DNA of 8,751 bases from Verrucomicrobiota bacterium. GTDB lineage: Bacteria; Verrucomicrobiota; Verrucomicrobiia; Chthoniobacterales; JAFAMB01. A program made the position numbers and the translations under genes. The notes under the pieces are model-generated. The model did not search any database. It saw only the letters and a program-made list of their open reading frames with translations, and had not been told where the DNA came from. Of this stretch, positions 1 through 5,605 are shown piece after piece (position 1 is the stretch's first letter; each line of letters opens with the position of its first letter). The stretch is from assembly GCA_019241095.1 (NCBI GenBank), contig JAFAXJ010000520.1, forward strand, positions 1 through 8,751. The letters run 5' to 3'.

Positions 1-385
1 GTCCCGGAAAAAATCGGTAGTTCTGGCTCACCATCAACTTTCTCTTTTTTTGCCCAGCAAGCTGAACTAAGCGTTTTGCATCTGCCTGGTTAGTCACAAA
101 GGGCTTTTCGACCAGGACATGATAGTTCTGAGCCAGTGCCTGCTCCACCGCTTCTGCGTGAGCTGGAGAAAATGCAGTGATGATCGCTGCCTCGACCTGC
201 AAATCCCTGAGTTCAGGAATCGAGTTGAATTTTGGTATTTCTGGATATTGCAACAGCCAAGCTGGTGCTTTTTCATTGCCAATAAGCGGATCAACAAAAG
301 CCTGAATTTTGGCATTGGTAGATGAGTTTACTATTTGGGTCCAACGTTGCCCGAGCGTACCTGCGCCAATTATCACTACATTCAT
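1..385 (-). CDS. Gfo/Idh/MocA-family NAD(P)-dependent oxidoreductase, N-terminal part (cut by window edge)
   Basis: Reading down from an ATG at 385 the frame stays open for 128 codons to the left edge, so only the N-terminal part is here (this family is usually about 330-380 residues). It opens with a Rossmann fold: MNVVIIGAGTLG puts the glycine-rich loop GAGTLG at residues 7-12, and VDP with Asp32 lies at the end of the second strand, where an acidic residue often contacts the adenosine ribose of NAD. The family signature EKP is at residues 93-95 (HVLVEKPF), and QNYRFFPG at 121-128 begins the link to the substrate domain. These features place it in the Gfo/Idh/MocA family, whose members oxidise or reduce sugars, inositols and related substrates. 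The substrate cannot be predicted because the C-terminal domain is missing. The start is firm because the Rossmann strand begins at once. No Shine-Dalgarno is visible. The lipoprotein gene lies 115 bp upstream on the same strand. Confidence 0.9.
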   Translation of the reverse strand, partial: MNVVIIGAGTLGQRWTQIVNSSTNAKIQAFVDPLIGNEKAPAWLLQYPEIPKFNSIPELRDLQVEAAIITAFSPAHAEAVEQALAQNYHVLVEKPFVTNQADAKRLVQLAGQKKRKLMVSQNYRFFPG

Positions 386-406
386 ATTATAGATCGAGGT
401 TCGGTC

Positions 407-434
407 GCGCGATCAGCGCAATCAACTGTTGCGC
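407..434 (-). promoter_or_regulatory. Two overlapping hairpins in the leader of the Gfo/Idh gene
   Basis: GCGCAA at 416-421 pairs with TTGCGC at 429-434 around a 7-nt loop. The same GCGC at 416-419 can instead pair with GCGC at 407-410 around the loop GATCA. The two hairpins exclude each other and lie about 22-50 nt upstream of the oxidoreductase ATG. No T-tract follows on the minus strand, so this is not an obvious intrinsic terminator. GCGC is self-complementary, so chance is a real alternative. Confidence 0.2.
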
Positions 435-500
435 CATAAGTAGTCAGGCTGCAACACGCGTGGATACACTTGTCTTTACGGCTTGACAGCGCCTCGCCCT

Positions 501-869
501 TCATCGGCTTAAACGTATGATGGCCACATAGGTAACAAGTCGCACTCCAATCCTCCGTCCGTCGCCATTGTGAATCGTTATATACCGATTGATGGTGGCA
601 AACATTGCGTTCGCACCTTTCTGTGCAGCTATCTCCCGGGCCGATATCGCAGTCTGTTCGACCGGCTTGCGGGCGTCTTGCTGGACGGTAATGGTTGCCA
701 ATCGATAATAGGATCTCGGGGCTTGACTGAGGAATTGCACGCTCTCCACCGGGACTGGCGGATAAGTAGGTGGTGGAGGCGGTTCGACATGTTTGCGAAA
801 GACGCACCCACTTACGATAACGAAAAAGAGCGTCAAGGGCGTAAGGGCTTTGGAATGTATCGATCGCAC
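501..869 (-). CDS. Small predicted lipoprotein with Pro-rich linker
   Basis: A 122-residue protein starting with GTG. It has a lipoprotein signal peptide: basic N-terminus (R2, H5, K7), hydrophobic core LTLFFVIV at about 12-19 and lipobox VSGC with the lipidated cysteine at residue 22. The mature part is about 101 residues. It begins with a linker of prolines (about 30-40) and continues with a small soluble domain of alternating beta strands (YYRLATITV at 54-62) and a helix ending in REIAAQKGANAM. A strand followed by a helix ending in a GANA motif recalls small lipoprotein folds such as the YbjQ/DUF4156 type, but I cannot assign a family from sequence alone and give no function. The cell-envelope location is the part I trust. 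The GTG is preferred because AGGAGA lies 7 nt upstream and the signal peptide starts there. A longer overlapping frame at 382-903 has no signal peptide or domain and is treated as a shadow. Confidence 0.8.
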   Translation of the reverse strand: MRSIHSKALTPLTLFFVIVSGCVFRKHVEPPPPPTYPPVPVESVQFLSQAPRSYYRLATITVQQDARKPVEQTAISAREIAAQKGANAMFATINRYITIHNGDGRRIGVRLVTYVAIIRLSR

Positions 870-876
870 GACTCAG

Positions 877-882
877 TCTCCT
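877..882 (-). promoter_or_regulatory. Shine-Dalgarno AGGAGA for the lipoprotein gene
   Basis: On the minus strand AGGAGA is followed by 7 nt (CTGAGTC) and then the GTG start. This decides the GTG start at 869 and is the only strong Shine-Dalgarno found ahead of a gene in this window. Confidence 0.75.
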
Positions 883-993
883 GTCGTAAGCAAAGGAGAT
901 CAAGAAGCTTGTGATTAGCAGTATGCTTTGGGCGCTTGGCCCGGACTCGCCGCAGTGATGATTCTTGGTTGCTCGATTTCTATCAGGCTATTG

Positions 994-999
994 TATGCT
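994..999 (+). promoter_or_regulatory. Candidate -10 box (TATGCT) of the M20 amidohydrolase gene
   Basis: TATGCT ends 8 nt before the ATG at 1008, and no Shine-Dalgarno is present in the 8 bases between (AGTAAGTA). A -35 match is poor: TTGCTC at 969-974 with a 19-nt spacer. If real, transcription would begin at or next to the ATG. The rest of the 870-1007 divergent gap holds only a weak GGGC/GCCC hairpin at 930-942. Confidence 0.25.
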
Positions 1000-1007
1000 A
1001 GTAAGTA

Positions 1008-2198
1008 ATGACCTTTACCGAAAAAATGCAGTCGGAATTGGCCAACTTGGGATCTAAAATCTTCGAGTTCCGCCAGCATCTGCACAGATATCCGGAACTA
1101 AGCGGCCAGGAATACGCGACCACTGAATATCTGAGTGACCAACTCTCCGCTGAAAAGATTGAGCACCAAACCTTATCGGGCGGATGCGGCATCATAACAA
1201 AGATTTTTGGAAACACCCATAAACCGGCAATCGCGCTGCGGGCTGAGATCGACGCGTTGCCGATTGATGAAGCAACCCAGGTCGCATACCGCTCTCAAAA
1301 GCCGGGTGTCATGCATGCCTGCGGTCATGATGCGCATACAGCCATTGTTTTAGCCACAACGATCGCTCTGCACAGATTGGGATCGCCCCCTTTCGCGTGG
1401 CGCTCTTTTTTTCAAACATCTGAGGAGATCGGTAATGGCGCTTTGGAGATGATCAACAATGGAGCTCTCGATGGAGTAGGCGGCGTGATAGCCGTCCATG
1501 TTGATCCGAACAGAGATGTCGGAAAAGTCGGCATCACACCAGGTCCTCGGACCTCCTTTTGCCAGGATCTCACTATCGAGATCATCGGCCGCGGCGGCCA
1601 TGCTGCTCGTCCGCACACCACCGTGGATCCGATCGCTACAGCGGCACATCTGATCACGCTCATTTACGCCTCTGCTCCCAGGCGAACCGATTCGCGCGAT
1701 CCGTTGGTGGTTAGTTTTGGCGCCATACAAGGAGGTCACGCTTCAAACGTGATTCCTGGCGAGGTGAAATTGGAAGGAACTATTCGTTCAGCCCAGCTTG
1801 CTGTCGGGGAACAAGCCCGTGAACTCATCCAACAACTATGCGCGGCTACTGCTCAGTCGTTTGGAGCAGCTATCAGGACGAGCTTTCGACCTATGCTGCC
1901 AGGGGTTATTAATGATCCAATTTTGACCGCGGTATGCACCGAAACGGCCCGAGCACTCCTTGGAAGAGACGCAGTGGAAACGAACGAGCGTCCGAGTATG
2001 GGCGCCGAGGATTTTGCCGAATATACTCAACGTGTACCGGGCTGTATGATAGCCCTTGGCTCTAAAAATCCCGGCCGGGAAATTACACCCTTGCACACTC
2101 CTCAATTTGACATCGATGAAGGCGCACTCACAATCGGAGCACGCCTGCTAGGAACTGTTGTATCTGGATCGGCAGAAGCCCTCCAACAAAAAGGCTAG
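1008..2198 (+). CDS. M20D-family metallo-amidohydrolase (N-acyl amino acid / IAA-conjugate hydrolase type)
   Basis: A 396-residue protein, the normal length for the family, with no signal peptide, so cytosolic. It hydrolyses an amide bond of an N-acylated amino acid or similar conjugate using a two-metal centre. The catalytic domain carries RAEIDALPI at 78-86, HACGHDAHT at 103-111 (metal ligands Cys105 and His107), the general-base region FQTSEE with Glu139 and Glu140, His164 in AVHVDP, and the last ligand His373 in LHTPQFDIDEGAL. The inserted dimerisation domain shows GRGGHAARPHTTVDP with His198, and GGHASNVIP at 242-250. MGAEDF is at 341-346. The usual FQPAEE reads FQTSEE here, but both glutamates are kept. 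All expected ligands are present, so it should be active. The exact substrate (hippurate, acetyl amino acids, auxin conjugates, N-acetyldiaminopimelate) cannot be told. It runs into the OYE gene, with a 4-bp overlap at the stop. Confidence 0.93.
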   Translation: MTFTEKMQSELANLGSKIFEFRQHLHRYPELSGQEYATTEYLSDQLSAEKIEHQTLSGGCGIITKIFGNTHKPAIALRAEIDALPIDEATQVAYRSQKPGVMHACGHDAHTAIVLATTIALHRLGSPPFAWRSFFQTSEEIGNGALEMINNGALDGVGGVIAVHVDPNRDVGKVGITPGPRTSFCQDLTIEIIGRGGHAARPHTTVDPIATAAHLITLIYASAPRRTDSRDPLVVSFGAIQGGHASNVIPGEVKLEGTIRSAQLAVGEQARELIQQLCAATAQSFGAAIRTSFRPMLPGVINDPILTAVCTETARALLGRDAVETNERPSMGAEDFAEYTQRVPGCMIALGSKNPGREITPLHTPQFDIDEGALTIGARLLGTVVSGSAEALQQKG

Positions 2199-3265
2199 AA
2201 GGCCCTCGCGTATTGGATCGGCGGCGGAACGGGCTGTTTCGAACGCAACTCCCGCGACGAGTGCAACGGCCAATACGGATCCCTCAACGATTCGCGCGCT
2301 AACAACACCAAATCCGCGCGGCCGTTACGGATAATTTCGTCGGCTTGTGCCGGATCCGTAATGAGCCCTACTGCGGCAGTCGCGATGTTTGCCTGACGGC
2401 GAACAGCTTCTGAAAACGGCACCTGGTAACCAGGCCCGATCGATATTTTGGCCAAGGGCGAGTTGCCGCCAGAAGAACAATCAATCAGATCGACCTCTCT
2501 TACCTTGAGGCGCCGTGCTAGCTCAACACTGTCATCAATGGTCCATCCGGCTTCCACCCAGTCGGAACATGAAAGACGAACTGCAAGCGGTTTGTTTGCC
2601 GGCCAAGTGACGCGAACTGCGTCAACAATCTCCAGACATAACCGAATCCGATTATCAAACGACCCGCCATAAAGGTCGTTACGGTGATTTGATAAGGGCG
2701 AGTAGAAAGAATGGATAAGATACCCGTGTGCCGCGTGAATCTCTAGCCACTCATAACCGGCAACGTCGGCACGCCAAGCCGCAGCGACAAAATCCTGAAT
2801 GGTACGTTGAAGATCTTGTTCAGTTGCTTCGCGGGGCACGCGCCCGCGGATGTTATCGAAAGCTATGGGCGAAGGTCCTATCGTTTCCCAGCCGCCTTCT
2901 TCGTTGGCCAGAGAACGATCACCTTCCCAAGGACGCGATGTGCTTGCTTTCCGTCCAGCGTGAGCAAGCTGAATTCCGGGAATTGCGCCTTGCGACTTGA
3001 TAAAACGGTTGATCCTGGCGAGCGGTTCAGCTTGCGCGTCGTTCCAAAGACCAGCGTCGAATGGAGTTATTCGCCCGTCCGCTGACACCGCCGTCGCCTC
3101 AGCCAGTATTAAACCGGCGCCTCCGACCGCACGACTGCCTAGATGCACTAAATGCCACTCAGTAGCATATCCTTCACTGGATGAATACTGGCACATTGGC
3201 GAGATTCCCACACGGTTTGGCAATGACACTGAACGGATAGTAAAAGGGTCGAATAAGGTAGGCAT
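2195..3265 (-). CDS. Old Yellow Enzyme, YqjM-type NADPH-dependent flavin oxidoreductase
   Basis: A 356-residue FMN TIM-barrel ene-reductase that reduces activated C=C bonds (enones, and often nitro or xenobiotic compounds) with NADPH. Length fits the YqjM/XenA subgroup (about 340-365). The N-terminus is typical (LFDPFTIRSVSLPNRVGISP), and the YqjM subgroup markers follow: Cys25 and Tyr27 in PMCQYS, which tune the flavin, Gln99 and HAGRKAS at 102-108. The active-site pair His177/His180 with Tyr182 lies in EIHAAHGYLIHSF, followed by SPLSNHRNDLYGGS at 189-202. Arg230 matches the flavin-contacting arginine, and NGRADLVLLAR at 314-324 is the phosphate-binding end of the barrel. The C-terminus QYARAF resembles the YqjM tail whose arginine reaches into the neighbouring subunit, so Arg354 may do so here (inference). 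Cytosolic; physiological substrate unknown. It is divergent from transketolase and convergent with the amidohydrolase. Confidence 0.95.
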   Translation of the reverse strand: MPTLFDPFTIRSVSLPNRVGISPMCQYSSSEGYATEWHLVHLGSRAVGGAGLILAEATAVSADGRITPFDAGLWNDAQAEPLARINRFIKSQGAIPGIQLAHAGRKASTSRPWEGDRSLANEEGGWETIGPSPIAFDNIRGRVPREATEQDLQRTIQDFVAAAWRADVAGYEWLEIHAAHGYLIHSFYSPLSNHRNDLYGGSFDNRIRLCLEIVDAVRVTWPANKPLAVRLSCSDWVEAGWTIDDSVELARRLKVREVDLIDCSSGGNSPLAKISIGPGYQVPFSEAVRRQANIATAAVGLITDPAQADEIIRNGRADLVLLARESLRDPYWPLHSSRELRSKQPVPPPIQYARAF

Positions 3266-3277
3266 GTCGTAAGCCTG

Positions 3278-3306
3278 AGTCTAAACGAGCGGTTTGGAGC
3301 AGGCAA
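3278..3306 (-). promoter_or_regulatory. Candidate promoter of the OYE gene
   Basis: On the minus strand TTGCCT (3301-3306), a 17-nt spacer and TAGACT (3278-3283) form a fair sigma-70-like pair, each matching four of six consensus bases. The -10 box ends 12 nt before the ATG at 3265, which would leave a very short leader. Only a weak AGG lies near the start. Confidence 0.3.
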
Positions 3307-3325
3307 CAATTGGGAAAAGCTCCGG

Positions 3326-3353
3326 ATGAGACAAAAATACCCGACGCTCTCAT
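3326..3353. repeat. Inverted repeat ATGAGA...TCTCAT between OYE and transketolase genes
   Basis: ATGAGA at 3326-3331 and TCTCAT at 3348-3353 are separated by 16 bases, in the middle of the 206-bp gap between two divergent genes. The position would suit an operator for either gene, but arms of 6 bp this far apart are also expected by chance. Confidence 0.2.
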
Positions 3354-3427
3354 ACCAATTTTGAAAAATCTGACTTGATGACACTCACGTTGTAAACGAG
3401 TACCGAAGTAGCCGACTGAAACTAGAT

Positions 3428-3433
3428 TAGTCT
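3428..3433 (+). promoter_or_regulatory. Candidate -10 box (TAGTCT) upstream of transketolase
   Basis: TAGTCT ends 8 nt before an in-frame TTG at 3442 and 38 nt before the in-frame ATG at 3472. No good -35 hexamer is seen at 16-18 bases upstream. With the ATG start it would give a normal leader of about 30 nt; with the TTG start the mRNA would be leaderless. Confidence 0.2.
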
Positions 3434-3471
3434 GAAATAGTTTGGTCACTGTCCTTTACCCCAAATTTGCT

Positions 3472-5517
3472 ATGAGCCTGACTAACAAAGAAATTCTCGC
3501 AAAAGCCGCCGATATAGCTCGGGGCCTTGCAATGGATGCTGTACAAACCAGCCAGAGCGGTCACATTGGTTTACCGCTGGGTTGTGCTGAGCTAGGTGCA
3601 GTGCTTTTCGGAAAATTCCTTCGGCATGATCCGAAACATCCGGAATGGCTGAACAGGGACAGGTTTGTCCTTTCGGCAGGACACGGATCGATGTTCCTTT
3701 ATTCCTGGCTTTTTCTGAGCGGCTATCCCGAGATGACCCTTGATGAAATCAAACGGTTCCGGCAACTGCATTCAAAAACCCCAGGACATCCGGAATTGAC
3801 TCACGCTCCCAGCGGCATTGAAACCACTACAGGTCCGCTCGGTCAAGGGGTTGGAAATTCGGTAGGCATGGCGGTGGCCGGTCAGATGGCTGCGGCCCGA
3901 TTTAACACGCCAGACCACAAAATATTCGACCACCACATTGTGTGTTTAGCAGGAGATGGCTGCTTGCAGGAAGGTGTTGCGATGGAAGCGGTCGCGTTCG
4001 CAGGTCATCAACGGTTGGATAATCTGATTCTTATCTATGACTCAAACAACGTGACACTCGATGCGATGGCGAAGGAAACCCAGAGCGAGGATACTGCCAA
4101 AAAGTTCGAAGCGATGGGATGGGATGTAGACACGATCGACGGCCAGGATTTGGAGATGGTTGCTGACGCACTAGAGCGAGCGCGAAAAGCGGGTAGCGGA
4201 AAGCCGCAGTTTATCATCAGCAAAACCCTGATTGGAAAAGGCATTCCGGAAGTGGCTGGAACGCAAAAAGCTCACGGGGAAGCTGGAGCCAAATTCGTAG
4301 ACGCAGCGCGGAAAGCGCTGGGATTGCCAGACGAACATTACTACATTGATCCTGAGGTTGCTGCATTCTTTGCGAAACGTCAGGAAGAGCTTAACGGGGC
4401 TTTCGTCGAATGGACAAAGAAGTTCGATGCTTGGAAAGCCGCTAATCCCGATTTGGCGAAAGAGCTTTCAGTTTCCAAGGCGCTCAGCACTGAGATGGCG
4501 GAACAAACATCTCAGAAAACCCCGCATTATGACAAGCTTTTCGAGGCCATACCGCCGTTCCCCGCAGATAGTAAGATAGCTACGCGCAAGGCTGGAAGCG
4601 AAGTGCTTCAACCAATGGCTAAGCTAAACCCGTTATTGATCGGCGGCAGCGCAGATCTGTACGGCTCAACACTGAACTATATCGGCGACCCTAAAGTTAC
4701 CGATGATTTCAAGCCAGGACATCGGAGCGGCCGAAATATCCGGTTTGGGATTCGAGAACATGGTATGGCCGCTATCCTGAACGGTATAGCCGCACATGGC
4801 ATTTTCCGGCCCAGTGGCGCGACGTTCTTGGTTTTCGCCGATTATTGCCGGCCGGCAATTCGTCTGTCCTCCCTTTCTCATTTACCAGTCATCTACATCT
4901 TTACTCATGACAGCGTTGGTGTTGGAGAGGACGGTCCGACCCACGAACCGGTTGAAACAGTGCCAGGATTGAGGATCATCCCAAACCTTGACGTGATCCG
5001 TCCAGCCGATCCCGAGGAAACAGCCGGAGCATTTGTAGCAGCGCTCACGCGCACTGAAGGTCCTACGCTTATTGCCTTAACCCGCCAAGCGGTTCCTTTG
5101 CTCAGCGGTATACCTCTCGAAGAGCGCAGGCGAGGAGTTCTCAAAGGCGGTTACATCGCGAAGAAAGAAACCGCAGAGTTAAATCTGATCCTGCTTAGCG
5201 CCGGTAGCGAATTGCAGCATGCGCTCAAAGCTGCGGAAACGTTAGGACCGGGAACTCGGGTAGTCAGCCTCCCGTCTTTCATGAGGTTTCATCAACAGCC
5301 TGAAGAGTACCGGAATGAAGTACTTCCCCCAAGCTGCCGCCGGCGAGTCAGTATTGAGGCGACCATACCGAGCGGCTGGTATGAGTATGTCGGTTTAGAC
5401 GGCAAAGCGATCGGGATCGAGAGATTTGGCCTCAGCGCCCCAGGCGCGGTGGTGATGAAAGAACTTGGGATGACCGCCGAACATGTTATCGAAGTCGCCA
5501 AGCAATTGTCCGCGTAG
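3472..5517 (+). CDS. tkt: Transketolase
   Basis: A 681-residue thiamine diphosphate enzyme that moves two-carbon ketol units between sugar phosphates (xylulose 5-P with ribose 5-P or erythrose 4-P) in the non-oxidative pentose phosphate pathway, in the cytosol. Length is normal. From the ATG: His31 in [10 protein letters not shown], His71 in [15 protein letters not shown] at 121-129, and the ThDP/Mg motif GDG (161-163) followed 28 residues later by NN (192-193). His268 (KAHGE) and Arg372/Ser376 (TRKAGSE) are phosphate and substrate contacts. Catalytic Glu429 is in IREHGM, then [17 protein letters not shown] at 479-495 and Arg538 in ALTRQA, then the C-terminal domain ending with RFGLSAPG. All key residues are present. 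The frame extends 10 codons upstream to a TTG at 3442; I chose the ATG because family N-termini begin near MSLTNKEIL. Neither start has a Shine-Dalgarno. The usual HPGAP sequence reads HIGLP. Confidence 0.96.
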   Translation: MSLTNKEILAKAADIARGLAMDAVQTSQSGHIGLPLGCAELGAVLFGKFLRHDPKHPEWLNRDRFVLSAGHGSMFLYSWLFLSGYPEMTLDEIKRFRQLHSKTPGHPELTHAPSGIETTTGPLGQGVGNSVGMAVAGQMAAARFNTPDHKIFDHHIVCLAGDGCLQEGVAMEAVAFAGHQRLDNLILIYDSNNVTLDAMAKETQSEDTAKKFEAMGWDVDTIDGQDLEMVADALERARKAGSGKPQFIISKTLIGKGIPEVAGTQKAHGEAGAKFVDAARKALGLPDEHYYIDPEVAAFFAKRQEELNGAFVEWTKKFDAWKAANPDLAKELSVSKALSTEMAEQTSQKTPHYDKLFEAIPPFPADSKIATRKAGSEVLQPMAKLNPLLIGGSADLYGSTLNYIGDPKVTDDFKPGHRSGRNIRFGIREHGMAAILNGIAAHGIFRPSGATFLVFADYCRPAIRLSSLSHLPVIYIFTHDSVGVGEDGPTHEPVETVPGLRIIPNLDVIRPADPEETAGAFVAALTRTEGPTLIALTRQAVPLLSGIPLEERRRGVLKGGYIAKKETAELNLILLSAGSELQHALKAAETLGPGTRVVSLPSFMRFHQQPEEYRNEVLPPSCRRRVSIEATIPSGWYEYVGLDGKAIGIERFGLSAPGAVVMKELGMTAEHVIEVAKQLSA

Positions 5518-5536
5518 CCGATGGTTCCCTCGAGTC

Positions 5537-5573
5537 GCATGGGACCACAGGAAACCTATGAGACTTATGAGAC
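5537..5573. repeat. Degenerate 9-bp tandem repeat between tkt and fbp
   Basis: Two almost identical units CTATGAGAC (5556-5564) and TTATGAGAC (5565-5573) stand in tandem. Two decayed units precede them, ACAGGAAAC (5547-5555, five of nine matching) and GCATGGGAC (5537-5545, six of nine, with one extra base between). The array fills most of the short gap after the transketolase stop. It is noncoding and may be a remnant of a dispersed intergenic repeat. Confidence 0.5.
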
Positions 5574-5605
5574 CCGCCAACGCCGACTCTCAAAGGCTTT
5601 GGCGG
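5574..5605. terminator. Hairpin at the tkt/fbp convergence, possible bidirectional terminator
   Basis: CCGCCAA (5574-5580) pairs with TTGGCGG (5599-5605). After one mismatch GCC (5582-5584) pairs with GGC (5595-5597) around a 10-nt loop. The loop contains the first two bases of the fbp stop codon at 5590-5592, and the stem lies 57 nt past the tkt stop. It sits where a terminator for both convergent genes is expected, but neither strand has a T-tract after it, so it may act with Rho or only protect the mRNA 3' end. Confidence 0.4.

Noticed and set aside
386..391. Perfect TATAAT directly in front of the Gfo/Idh ATG
   Set aside because: It touches the ATG, so transcription would start inside the coding sequence, and no -35 hexamer lies 16-18 bp upstream.
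382..903. Minus-strand frame of 173 codons covering the lipoprotein gene
   Set aside because: It is longer than the lipoprotein frame but has no signal peptide, domain or plausible composition (many Cys, Arg and Thr), whereas the overlapping frame has a lipobox and a good ribosome site.
1350..1739. Minus-strand frame of 129 codons inside the M20 gene
   Set aside because: Shadow of a gene whose metal-binding motifs are intact in the plus frame; its own translation shows no recognisable motif.
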